64,000 nt of DNA from an uncultured Gammaproteobacteria bacterium (GTDB lineage: Bacteria > Pseudomonadota > Gammaproteobacteria > Arenicellales > JAANXG01), in the NCBI GenBank assembly GCA_947258975.1, contig CAMYKK010000011.1, positions 1-64,000 on the forward strand, in the 5' to 3' direction. Shown here piece after piece: positions 18,247 to 26,765 of this stretch. How positions within the stretch are numbered: position 1 is the first letter of the stretch; each line of letters begins with the position of its first letter. The notes under the pieces are model-generated. The model was given only the letters and a program-made list of their open reading frames with translations. It did not search any database and was not told the origin of the DNA. Made by a program: the position numbers and the translations under genes.

Positions 18247-20859
18247 GTGACCTGGTTTATGTTTCCGCATACTTTCGACACATCGGTGTGTCGAGTCATT
18301 TGTGTTGCGCTCCTGATCTTGTCCGGGTGTGCGCCTGGGGCGCTGGTAACTCCGCGGGATTATGAGCAGTCCATAACGATATCGCGCCAACTGATGCAAA
18401 CCGGGCGGCTGCGTGCGGCTCGTGTGAGGCTCAGTGAGTTGTGGAAAGCCGAACCGTCACGTCCGGATGCGGGCCATTTATTGGGGGAGTGCTTGTTCCG
18501 ACTGCGTATGTTGCCGGAGGCGGTTTCCCAGTATGAAAAGGTGTTGGCACGCCATCCCGAGTTCCATGCCTCGCGCCATCGCCGGTGGACCGCGATGATC
18601 GCCATTGACGCGGAAAACAGGCACCAGGTCAAGACGGAGGTTGACGCCTTCGCCATCAGCCACGCAGGTTCGGCAGAGGCGATGTATAGCGCATATCGGG
18701 GGTACCAAATCCTGTCTCAGGAACGGGAAAACCTGAATCTTTTGAAGTGGTTGGCATTGGAAGTCGAATCCGATGGGCTACGCAACCGTGTCGCAGTGCA
18801 ACTGCAAGAGTTCATCATTGGAACACGGGAACCCGGCACCAGTCGGGCGCTTGCAGAAATATATCTGAAACGTTTTCCGGATCAAATTGGGGCGCGGCTG
18901 ATCAGCCGGGTTTATTTGCGCACATTCATGCAGCGAATCGGCCGGGAAGAGGCAAGCTCCATCCTGGCACGTTTCCCTTCCAGCCGTCATCTCAGGCAGG
19001 GGTTGGCCGCACGGCTAATCGATCAGGAGGAAGGGCTCGACACGGCCGAAGATTGGCTGCGGCAGCACTTGTCCGACTGGTCGCGGGAAGGCGCTCGCCA
19101 GGGACCCCGCGTCGGGAACGATGATGCGTGGCGATTACAACACGGCTGGGAGGGAGCTGAATCGTATTATTGGCTCGGGGTGTTGCGTCAGCGTCAAGGA
19201 CGCAAGGTCGAGGCGTACGACTTATTCAAACAGGCGTTGGAAAATCACGCACAGCCGTGGCGTGTATATCGACAATTAGCTGTGCTGGCCGCGGACGAGG
19301 GAGAGGTCGATCAGGAAATTGACTATTTGACGCAATCCCTGAGTACCGGTAATCGCCTCCCAAAAGACCTGGACCGCCTCAGTCAATTGTTAATGAAGCG
19401 TTATGATTATCGAGGTTCACCCCATCGCTTTGTCGCCGCACAACGCGGTATTGTGACATTTACCGATGTCACGACATCAGGTCTTCGCGGCATCCGGTCG
19501 CAGCGGGTTGCCTGGGGCGACTACGACAACGACGGCTATGACGATCTGTTATTGGACGGCCCCCGTCTGCTCCGGAACGAAAATGGCACGGGGTTTAAAG
19601 ACGAAACCGCATTGCTTGGTCAAGGTGTCATTCACGGCAGCCACGGTGGAAGCTGGGCTGATATCAACAATGACGGTTTCCTCGATTTGTTTGTAGCGCA
19701 TCGCAATGGCAACCGACTATATGTTAATCAGGACGGCCGCGAATTTCGCGACGTCAGCACCCAGACGCCGAGTTTAGTACGCAACGCGCCGATCCAAACC
19801 GAGGCTTCGGCGTGGGGCGATTTCGATAACGACGGCTGGCTGGATTTGTATCTTGCCAACTACGAGAGCCGGGGTGTGGCACGCGGATTTTGTGATCCCG
19901 ATCAGCTACTGCGCAATCAAGGTGACGGTACCTTTGTGGATGCGAGCGATTACGCCGGGATGGTAGTGGAAGAGCCACTTTGTGGACGTGGGGTGGTCTG
20001 GAGTGACCTCAACGAGGATGGTGCTCAAGACATCGTGGTGTTTAATTATCGCCTGCATCCCAATCTGGTTTGGTTGAACACCGGATCCGGCAGCTTCCGT
20101 GAAGTGGGCGCGGCATCATTGCTGCGGGGCGTATTACGGCATGGCGCATTTGGGCACAGTATCGGTGGTGCGATCGGAGATATCGATAATGACGATGACC
20201 TCGACATGTATATGACGAACCTTGCCCACCCCCGCTATCTGCACTATTCCGACCGCAGTAAGCTATTGGTCAATACATTGCAACCCGGAAATACGAATTC
20301 CTATAGACAAGTCGAGTCGGGAATACGATTCGAAGAGACCAACGCGGACCCGGTGTTTGCCGATATCGATAATGATGGCGACCTTGATCTATTTGTCACG
20401 AGCGTCTATCGCGGCCGTTTTAGCCACTTGTATTTAAATAATGGTGACGGTTGGTTTACAGACGTAACCTGGTTGAGTGGTGTTGCGATAGAGAATAGTT
20501 GGAGCACCGCGGTCTCTGACTACGATCGCGACGGTGATGTGGATCTGGTAGTCGGGAGCAGTGATGGTGTGAGATTGCTGCGCAACGATGGCAATACGAA
20601 TCACTGGTTGGAAGTTAGACTCAGCCATATCGAGTGTAATGTGTTTGGTATCGGGAGCCGCATCAGCCTGACTTATCGAGACCGTGCGCAACTACGTGAA
20701 GTCAGCGCGGGGCGCGGCACTGGATCACAGGATTCTGTGGTCGCCCACTTCGGGCTTGGGGACCACCAAGGCGAAATAAGTTTGAGTATTCAGGATTTAT
20801 GTGGAACGAAGACGCATACAATCTTGTCAGAAGTTGATCGTATCGTGGAAATCGACTAG
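18247..20859 (+). CDS. TPR and FG-GAP/VCBS-repeat lipoprotein with ASPIC/UnbV end
   Basis: An 870-residue exported protein. A lipobox (LILSGC, Cys28) follows the N-terminal hydrophobic segment. Residues 40-390 are TPR-like helical repeats. Residues 400-780 hold several FG-GAP/VCBS calcium-binding repeats of the form WGDYDNDGYDDL, WADINNDGFLDL, WGDFDNDGWLDL, GDIDNDDDLDMY and ADIDNDGDLDLF, which should fold as a beta-propeller. The last 80 residues match the ASPIC/UnbV (CRTAC1-like) module with ISLTYRDRAQLREVSAGRG. The start is a GTG at 18247. It is probably a surface or periplasmic binding protein; no ligand can be named. Confidence 0.85.
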   Translation: MTWFMFPHTFDTSVCRVICVALLILSGCAPGALVTPRDYEQSITISRQLMQTGRLRAARVRLSELWKAEPSRPDAGHLLGECLFRLRMLPEAVSQYEKVLARHPEFHASRHRRWTAMIAIDAENRHQVKTEVDAFAISHAGSAEAMYSAYRGYQILSQERENLNLLKWLALEVESDGLRNRVAVQLQEFIIGTREPGTSRALAEIYLKRFPDQIGARLISRVYLRTFMQRIGREEASSILARFPSSRHLRQGLAARLIDQEEGLDTAEDWLRQHLSDWSREGARQGPRVGNDDAWRLQHGWEGAESYYWLGVLRQRQGRKVEAYDLFKQALENHAQPWRVYRQLAVLAADEGEVDQEIDYLTQSLSTGNRLPKDLDRLSQLLMKRYDYRGSPHRFVAAQRGIVTFTDVTTSGLRGIRSQRVAWGDYDNDGYDDLLLDGPRLLRNENGTGFKDETALLGQGVIHGSHGGSWADINNDGFLDLFVAHRNGNRLYVNQDGREFRDVSTQTPSLVRNAPIQTEASAWGDFDNDGWLDLYLANYESRGVARGFCDPDQLLRNQGDGTFVDASDYAGMVVEEPLCGRGVVWSDLNEDGAQDIVVFNYRLHPNLVWLNTGSGSFREVGAASLLRGVLRHGAFGHSIGGAIGDIDNDDDLDMYMTNLAHPRYLHYSDRSKLLVNTLQPGNTNSYRQVESGIRFEETNADPVFADIDNDGDLDLFVTSVYRGRFSHLYLNNGDGWFTDVTWLSGVAIENSWSTAVSDYDRDGDVDLVVGSSDGVRLLRNDGNTNHWLEVRLSHIECNVFGIGSRISLTYRDRAQLREVSAGRGTGSQDSVVAHFGLGDHQGEISLSIQDLCGTKTHTILSEVDRIVEID

Positions 20860-21042
20860 CCCATATATTGCGTCATGGCACACCGCCCCTGTTCATGGTT
20901 ATACACCGCTGAGACCCGCGAGGTCTGTTCCAGTGAATTGGAAACATTCGATGTCCTCGCTAATGCGGCAACAATAGGGACGGGACTTTGCCGGAATCTT
21001 TGACGCAGGTTGCGCCGCGCTGGCTGGCCTGGTGACCACGCG

Positions 21043-21714
21043 ATGTCCAGCCAACTTGATAAACTCGTGCTGTTGGTAATCTGCTGGATAGTGTATTTCA
21101 CGATCCACTCGGTTCTCGCGGGAATTACCGTGAAACGCTGGGTGGCTCGGCGTGTACCGCATTTCATGCCTTTTTACCGCCTGAGCTACAACGCGATTGC
21201 GTTGGTGTTACTCGTGGTTCCGGTGACACTGATGTATCAGATCAACGGTGAAAATTGGTGGCGATGGACTGGGGCGATGTGGTGGATTGCGAACGGCACA
21301 TCGCTACTGGCGTTTGCGGCATTTGTATGGTCGTTGCGTTACTACGATGGTCAGAGCTTTATCGGGTGGCGGCAATTGAGGCATGGTATATCGCGCGCGG
21401 AAGATCCGGGACCCTTACAATTATCGCCATTTCATCGCGTCGTCAGGCATCCCTGGTATTTTCTTGTCCTGGTAATATTGTGGACACGGGACATGAACAC
21501 GCCGTTTCTGCTGTCGGCCGTTGCTGCAACGTCGTATCTGTGGGTTGGATCCCGGCTCGAAGAACGCAAGTTGGTCTATTATTATGGCGAGGCGTATCGT
21601 GAATACCGCCAGCGCGTGCCCGGATTGATGCCTCTGCCGGGCCGGACAATCAGCGCAAAGGATGCCGCCAGGTTGATGCGATGTTCATTGGAGTCAAATG
21701 AGTCGCGCACATGA
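21043..21714 (+). CDS. Integral-membrane methyltransferase (ICMT/PEMT-like)
   Basis: A 223-residue membrane protein with about five to six membrane spans. The C-terminal half carries the isoprenylcysteine/phospholipid methyltransferase-like signature, with RVVRHPWYFLVLVILW and the downstream EERKLVYYYGEAYREYRQRVP that closes the SAM pocket in this family. The substrate is unknown. I start at the ATG at 21043, since the TTG at 21010 adds only a short basic stretch. It lies between the FG-GAP gene and the transglycosylase gene on the same strand. Confidence 0.8.
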   Translation: MSSQLDKLVLLVICWIVYFTIHSVLAGITVKRWVARRVPHFMPFYRLSYNAIALVLLVVPVTLMYQINGENWWRWTGAMWWIANGTSLLAFAAFVWSLRYYDGQSFIGWRQLRHGISRAEDPGPLQLSPFHRVVRHPWYFLVLVILWTRDMNTPFLLSAVAATSYLWVGSRLEERKLVYYYGEAYREYRQRVPGLMPLPGRTISAKDAARLMRCSLESNESRT

Positions 21715-21822
21715 CCATGGATGTACGCCAGTTTGACCGGTTGTTCGCAGTCGGCATATCGGGTAGTTTCCCAGTTCCATCGATCATCGCGGAAGCGCTA
21801 TTTAAGAGGCCCGTCGGTTTAC

Positions 21823-23952
21823 ATGCACGATAGAAAGCTCACAAAGTATTTTTGCGCCTTGTTGCTGGGGGCCTGGGTCTTTCCCGGGCACTCTCTCGCG
21901 GTCCCCAAGGTCGAACGTCATCCCCTCGCGTGCGGTGACGTATTTCCCTGCCCTCCGGAGATACGGCGCCGGGTGGATTTTTGGATTAAGGTGTTTCGGA
22001 CTTGGGAAACGAAGCAGATTGTCTTTCACGATACTTTGCGGCCTGAACGGGTGTACTCGGTAAAGACCACTGATTCTCGTTGCAGTCGGAAGCGGCCGGG
22101 CCGGAACGTGACCCGGGAAAAGCGGCGCATCCGGTGGAATTTGCAACAGATCGCAGCAAAGCTCGAGGGTGGTGGTAAGAAGTGGACACGTGAGCAGAGA
22201 GAGTTGTTGACTTTATTTCCGGACCGGGACCCGAAGGAAGTCCGCCGCGCGTCAAATAATATTCGTTGTCAGCAGGGCAACCGGGACCGTTTCGCTGATG
22301 CCTTAAGGCGTTACGGCCGTTATCGGGATCATGTTGTTCATGTGTTGCGGGATCATGGCTTGTCGGAGGACATCCAGTATCTGCCGTTCGTGGAATCCGC
22401 CTACAATCCGCGGGCCTACTCCCCGGCCGGCGCAGCGGGCATGTGGCAGATTATGCCGCGCACCGCGCGCAACTTGGGACTACAACTGAATGCCACCATA
22501 GACGAACGCTTCGATCCAGATGCGGCTACTTGGGGTGCGGCGCGTTATTTATCGAATGCAACGAAGAAATTGCGCAGCGTCGCCGAAGAAAAGACCGGCG
22601 AATCGGTGACGACGTCGCAGATTAATCCATTCGTGATCACCTCTTACAATTATGGGGTGACAGGAATGCGACGGGCGATCAGAAAGTTCGGCCCGGATTA
22701 CGTAACCGTGTTGCGCAAATACAAATCGCGCACGTTTCGTACTGCCGTGCGTAACTTTTATGCAAGTTTTCTTGCCGCGCGGCACGTCGCGAAAAACGCC
22801 GATAAATACTTTGGGGATTTTAATTCTGACGGCGCTGCGCGCTACACGCTGGTGTCATTGAAGCATCCCACTTCGGTTAAACGGGTCAAGAAAATATTTC
22901 GCATCTCGGACAAGAAATTGAAGGACTTGAATCCTGCACTGACTCGTTATGTATGGCGCGGCTGGCGCCTGATACCGGAGGGCTATGCATTGCGATTGCC
23001 GTACCGGAAGGACGGATGGACCAAAATTATCGCCAAGCTCGAGAAACTACCGCCCGAGCAGCCTCAGCTCAGCGGACGCAAATATATCGTTCAACGCGGG
23101 GATACCGCCTGTGCAATCGCGTCAGCATTCAATGTGAAATGCCGGGATTTGATCCAAGTCAACGGGTTGGGACGGCGGGCATTGATTCGCGTGGGGCAGA
23201 AGCTCAACATCCCGGGCAAACCGCGGCGACCGTCAAAGACGATAGTCGCGAAGGCGCCAGCCGCTACCCAGGTGCGTGACACCCGGGTAGTCTCTATGGC
23301 GCAGACGGGCGACCAGCGGTCGGTGATCAGCGACGGATCCGCGACCGAGAAAACAGCGGACACGGCAAATACCGCCACGCCGCAGGCGAAGCCCGTGCAA
23401 CCTGTGATCGCAATGGCACCTGCGCAAGCCAGTATACCGGCGGCCAGGGGGCGGTTGGTTGAACCTCTGATACGAGCTCTGGATCTGAATGTGGTGATTC
23501 GTCAGCACAACGGAAAGAAGTTGTTCAGTATCCGCGTGGAGCCCGAAGAGACACTTGGGCACTATGCCGACTGGTTGGGTATAGGTTTCACCCGCAAGCT
23601 GCGGAAGCTGAATCACATCAAACCGGGTACTCAGATGCGTGTCGGCCGTCGGATTAATTTGCCCGTTAAATCGATCGATGCAAAAGAAGCGTTTGAGAAA
23701 AAACGCGAGGAGTATCATCGCACGCTGGTTGACGAGTTCCGGCAGCACTACGAAATTGTCGGCCTCGATGCGCACAAGGTCAGAAAAGGTGACAGCTTGT
23801 GGCGCGTCGCTCGCGAGTACGAGTTACCGTATTGGCTATTAACGCGCTACAATGCTGATAACTTATCGCCCAATATCGGTGAGCGTATCGTCGTTCCATC
23901 GGTCAAAGCCAAGAAGCCTCAAAAAGAACCACCGCTGACGCAAGCAAGTTAA
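21823..23952 (+). CDS. mltD: MltD-like lytic transglycosylase with LysM domains
   Basis: A 709-residue murein lytic transglycosylase. From the ATG at 21823 (AAGAGG upstream) a signal peptide covers about residues 1-26. The SLT domain is centred on residues 175-330, with the catalytic Glu191 in LPFVESAYNPRA, then GAAGMWQIMP and the YNYGVTGM region. Three LysM-type modules follow: YIVQRGDTACAIA near 440, a divergent one (RVEPEETLGHYADWLG) near 590, and HKVRKGDSLWRVA near 660. It cleaves peptidoglycan glycan strands to anhydromuropeptides. The domain order matches MltD although the protein is longer, with a long low-complexity linker between LysM 1 and 2. The frame extends 102 nt upstream without a signal sequence. 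Confidence 0.88.
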   Translation: MHDRKLTKYFCALLLGAWVFPGHSLAVPKVERHPLACGDVFPCPPEIRRRVDFWIKVFRTWETKQIVFHDTLRPERVYSVKTTDSRCSRKRPGRNVTREKRRIRWNLQQIAAKLEGGGKKWTREQRELLTLFPDRDPKEVRRASNNIRCQQGNRDRFADALRRYGRYRDHVVHVLRDHGLSEDIQYLPFVESAYNPRAYSPAGAAGMWQIMPRTARNLGLQLNATIDERFDPDAATWGAARYLSNATKKLRSVAEEKTGESVTTSQINPFVITSYNYGVTGMRRAIRKFGPDYVTVLRKYKSRTFRTAVRNFYASFLAARHVAKNADKYFGDFNSDGAARYTLVSLKHPTSVKRVKKIFRISDKKLKDLNPALTRYVWRGWRLIPEGYALRLPYRKDGWTKIIAKLEKLPPEQPQLSGRKYIVQRGDTACAIASAFNVKCRDLIQVNGLGRRALIRVGQKLNIPGKPRRPSKTIVAKAPAATQVRDTRVVSMAQTGDQRSVISDGSATEKTADTANTATPQAKPVQPVIAMAPAQASIPAARGRLVEPLIRALDLNVVIRQHNGKKLFSIRVEPEETLGHYADWLGIGFTRKLRKLNHIKPGTQMRVGRRINLPVKSIDAKEAFEKKREEYHRTLVDEFRQHYEIVGLDAHKVRKGDSLWRVAREYELPYWLLTRYNADNLSPNIGERIVVPSVKAKKPQKEPPLTQAS

Positions 23953-24129
23953 CCCGCATATCGTTCTACCGCACCGAAGACCGAAGTAATGGGATCGGAA
24001 TTCTACCCGCGATGACTCCGTCATCCTGGCCGGCACGCCGCCCGTAAGCCCTGGTGTCAATATTGCCGGCGAACAGCATAGTGATTATGCTTCTTATCCA
24101 TCTTGTAGACGGGGCGATATTACTATTTA

Positions 24130-24171
24130 ATGCAGTAAAGTGCCCACTTTATGCAGTAAAGTGCCCACTTT
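24130..24171. repeat. Exact 21-bp tandem duplication at the ppk2 stop
   Basis: The unit atgcagtaaagtgcccactt plus one more t occurs twice in direct succession (24130-24150 and 24151-24171). Each unit contains the palindrome AAAGTG-CC-CACTTT. The gene-proximal copy encodes the last residues and the stop codon of PPK2. Palindromic AAAGTGnnCACTTT motifs in tandem recall, from memory only, the multiple terminal repeats of IS21-family elements. Confidence 0.85.
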
Positions 24172-25060
24172 CGATGCGTTGCGCTTCCATCAACTCCAGT
24201 TCCCTTGCGCCGGACACAACTACTTTTGAATCTGCCGAAAATTCCAATGAGTTGTCGAGCCGCTCGTAAGGTACCGCGTTGAGGATCACTTTGATGGCAT
24301 TCAGACGTGCCTGGTGCTTACCATTGGAGCGGATCACGGTCCACGGACAGTCGATCGTATGAGTGCGTTTGAGCATTTCGTACTTAACGCCGGTGAACTC
24401 ATCCCAACGATCTTGCGCCTGTAAATCCACCTCACTCAATTTCCATTGTCTTAAGGGATCGGTTCTGCGCCTCTCAAAACGGCGCGCCTGCTCATCTTTG
24501 GTAACACTGAAATATAGCTTTAACAAGGTGGTGCCGTTACGCACTAAATCTTTCTCAAAGCCTTTTACCCCCTGCATAAAATGCTCGTACTCTTCCGAAG
24601 TACAGAAACCGAATACTTTCTCCACCATGGCGCGGTTATACCAACTGCGGTCAAACAGCACCACTTCACCACCGCGGGGGAACTGCGAGACGTATTTTTG
24701 AAAATACCATTGAGTACGCTGATCTTCCGTTGGTTTTCCCAAGGCTACAATGCGATAGTGCTTTTCATTCATATAACGTGTGACACGGCGGATTGTACCG
24801 CCTTTCCCGGCGGCGTCGCGTCCCTCGAAGACGATGATCATGCGCTTGTTATTGTCTTCCAGGTAACGTTGCATTCTGATCAATTCGGCTTGAAACGGCT
24901 TTAGCTCTTCATCCTGACTATGCTTGCGTTGTGCCTTATCTTCCACATCATTATATTTCCCTTGCTCTGCTGCCAGTCCTTGATAACGTTGCAGTAATTC
25001 ATCTACGGTAATTTGTTTACCATCCAGCTCTACCACCACACTTTTGTTTCCATTACTCAT
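24149..25060 (-). CDS. ppk2: Polyphosphate kinase 2
   Basis: A 303-residue PPK2-family enzyme that transfers phosphate between polyphosphate and nucleotides. Walker A is GRDAAGKGG (80-88), Walker B includes DRSWYNRA (137-144), and the family pattern YFQKYVSQFPRGGEVVLFDR is intact, as is the lid region RRTDPLRQWKLSEVD. Length is normal for class I, one-domain PPK2. The stop codon lies at the edge of a 21-bp tandem duplication. It converges with the transglycosylase gene across about 200 nt without a gene. Together with the ppx and ppk1 genes elsewhere in the window it indicates active polyphosphate use. Confidence 0.93.
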   Translation of the reverse strand: MSNGNKSVVVELDGKQITVDELLQRYQGLAAEQGKYNDVEDKAQRKHSQDEELKPFQAELIRMQRYLEDNNKRMIIVFEGRDAAGKGGTIRRVTRYMNEKHYRIVALGKPTEDQRTQWYFQKYVSQFPRGGEVVLFDRSWYNRAMVEKVFGFCTSEEYEHFMQGVKGFEKDLVRNGTTLLKLYFSVTKDEQARRFERRRTDPLRQWKLSEVDLQAQDRWDEFTGVKYEMLKRTHTIDCPWTVIRSNGKHQARLNAIKVILNAVPYERLDNSLEFSADSKVVVSGARELELMEAQRIESGHFTA

Positions 25061-25340
25061 GAATTGACGCTCTCTTCACCGACTGTTCTCTACTCAACTA
25101 CGAGGTTGCTGTAGATGCCGTCGCTCCGGTAATAGCCCTGCTCATGACAGCACAATGCGCGTGCCAGATTCGCCGTATCCAACGCTTAACGTTGATTATC
25201 CAGTCCACACTGCATCGGGCACCGTGGCCGCGGCCGAAATCAGCAATGAACCTATCAGAATACGGACTCATGTCAACGAGTTCAGCTGAAAAATCACTTA
25301 TCGTCGACTCGCGCGCCTGCGAATGTCCGTGAGCGGAGTA

Positions 25341-25430
25341 CTCCAAGACCCAGAAAAGTCGGAATGTTGCCGTGATCGCGATGCGGAAATCACAGGCGAC
25401 GATGGCGGGCGCGTGGTGATGCACGAACAT
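25341..25430 (-). pseudogene. Integrase-core transposase fragment (decayed)
   Basis: On the minus strand a 30-residue stretch reads HHAPAIVACDFRIAITATFR and continues LFWVLE. It resembles the region around the first catalytic Asp of rve-type transposases, where I recall NHA-x-x-x-x-x-DFF-x-x-x-x-TATFR followed by LYVF. The frame stays open beyond it, but the similarity ends, so the gene has been broken by indels or rearrangement. The hairpin repeat lies 50 nt upstream of this fragment. Confidence 0.5.
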
Positions 25431-25479
25431 ACGCTGGCCGCCCTGGTATCGAAACCGCGGGTTAAGCTCACCCGCTTCC

Positions 25480-25525
25480 ATGGGGTCGGAGTGCATTTTT
25501 TTAATGCACCCCGACCCCATTACTC
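25480..25525 (+). repeat. 46-nt hairpin repeat, copy 1
   Basis: An 18-bp stem with one G-T wobble and a five-T loop: atggggtcggagtgcatt pairs with aatgcaccccgaccccat, followed by tactc. It is identical over 46 nt, and in the same orientation, to the copy at 29127-29172. It could work as a terminator-like hairpin, but its exact repetition points to a REP-type or transposase-mobilised element. Confidence 0.85.
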
Positions 25526-25830
25526 TTTGCTGATGACTGCACGGAGTCAGTTCGTAACCTGAGCTTAACGTCTTCCGAAAAATTGAGCAGTTGCGGCAGA
25601 ATCACAACTAGCGGATGTCTATCTCGTTCAGTCCTGAGACTGCCGCAATTATTAAGAACTAACAGCCAAATGGAATTAACCACTCATTCACTGAGTTGTT
25701 GCACGAATCTTTAAGGCGGAGAATGCAAGCCAGAGTTTGCGATATCGACGCAAACGGCACCACTTTTCTACCCTGTGTAAGCTTGAGACACTCGGTCGAA
25801 TCCGCAGACAAGAACGTCCAGGAGGAACCT

Positions 25831-25857
25831 ATGGTGTTTAGGGAGGGGGCGCTATGA
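25831..25857 (+). CDS. Possible 8-codon leader peptide overlapping the LuxR-type gene
   Basis: The ATG at 25831 has a strong Shine-Dalgarno (GGAGG, 25821-25825, 5-nt spacer). It opens an 8-residue frame (MVFREGAL) whose TGA overlaps the ATG of the next gene as ATGA. The purine-rich stretch in its second half also serves as the ribosome binding site of the regulator gene. This layout suggests translational coupling, but it could be fortuitous. Confidence 0.35.
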   Translation: MVFREGAL

Positions 25858-26444
25858 CTCACCTCTATATCGTGGCAAGCACGATCGAGCCCGCAGTTGG
25901 CGTTGACGCAAAAGGGACGATTCTTGACTGGAACGAAGGCGCGGAGCAGTTGTTCGGTTACCAAAAGGCCCGAGTCTTGGGGAAACGGTGCTGGGAAGTG
26001 CTTTCAGGCCGTGACTTATTTGGCAACGAATACTGCAGCGAGGAATGTCCCCTGATCAGGATGGCAAAGCACCACGATGCCATCAGCCGTTGCGAACTCT
26101 GTTTTCGCACTGCCTCAATCGATTGCATACACGTGCGCGTTTCCACCATGGCCTTCCCGGGGCAGGACGACTCGGAATTGACGATCGTACATCTGTTTAC
26201 GTCACTCGGGTCGGAGCCGACATCCTCACGAGAGATTATGAGCAACCCGCTGACTAGGCGGGAAATCGACGTGCTGAGGTTGCTAAGCTTCGGAAAGCGG
26301 ACGCCGGACATCGCCGACGTGCTGACCATCAGTGAGCCCACTGTGCGCAACCACACGCATCAGATCCTACGCAAACTCAAGGCCCACAACAGGCTGGAAG
26401 CGGTTTGCGTGGCCTGGCGAACGGGTCTGATCGAGCATGTGTAG
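25854..26444 (+). CDS. PAS-domain LuxR-type transcriptional regulator
   Basis: A 196-residue regulator. A PAS domain (about 8-115) begins VGVDAKGTILDWNEGAEQLFGY and carries six cysteines at 46, 61, 65, 80, 83 and 91. Several are in spaced pairs (YCSEEC and CELC), which might bind a metal or sense redox state. The C-terminal domain (131-190) is a LuxR/NarL helix-turn-helix with LTRREIDVLRLLSFGK and ISEPTVRNHTHQILRKL. No receiver domain is present, so it is not a two-component regulator. The ribosome binding site is a run of AGGGAGGGGG. It lies within the segment bounded by the hairpin repeats and is convergent with the hydrolase gene, its likeliest target by proximity. Confidence 0.85.
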   Translation: MTHLYIVASTIEPAVGVDAKGTILDWNEGAEQLFGYQKARVLGKRCWEVLSGRDLFGNEYCSEECPLIRMAKHHDAISRCELCFRTASIDCIHVRVSTMAFPGQDDSELTIVHLFTSLGSEPTSSREIMSNPLTRREIDVLRLLSFGKRTPDIADVLTISEPTVRNHTHQILRKLKAHNRLEAVCVAWRTGLIEHV

Positions 26445-26765
26445 GACGGAGCCGATCGGTAACCTCCTATACGGCGTCCGCCGGACGGCCGTTGCCGTCA
26501 GTTCCGTTCTTATCGCGGCTGAATTGATTAACCGTCGTGGCGGTAATTCCGAAAACAGGCGGTTTGATCCAGAAAAATAGAACCAAACAGTTCATGTACT
26601 TTCCCCAGGCGGCCTGTCAGAGATCCAGCTTGGCGCAGAACCTGACGACGTCCTTGTATCGGCTCAAACGGAATCCCCGGCGTTGACACCGAGGTACCCA
26701 CCGCCGAGGTGTGCGACGCCGGAGATGTTGTCACTCTCACTTAGTCAGCGTGTGACCGCATTAGC
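26445..26765. other. Intergenic stretch between two convergent genes
   Basis: About 320 nt between the stops of the LuxR-type regulator and the oligomer hydrolase. It has a short GTCCG/CGGAC palindrome near 26475, but no convincing terminator and no supported gene. Confidence 0.45.

Larger units (their letters stand above)
25061..25853. other. Accessory intergenic region with transposase scar and hairpin repeat
   Basis: About 790 nt between ppk2 and the LuxR-type gene. It contains a decayed transposase fragment (25341-25430), the first copy of the 46-nt hairpin repeat (25480-25525) and the short leader frame before the regulator. The remainder looks non-coding, with frequent stops in all frames. 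Confidence 0.55.

Noticed and set aside
25098-25520. 140-codon minus-strand frame as an intact gene
   Set aside because: It begins inside the hairpin repeat and only about 30 residues resemble a transposase; the rest has no similarity, so it is treated as debris.
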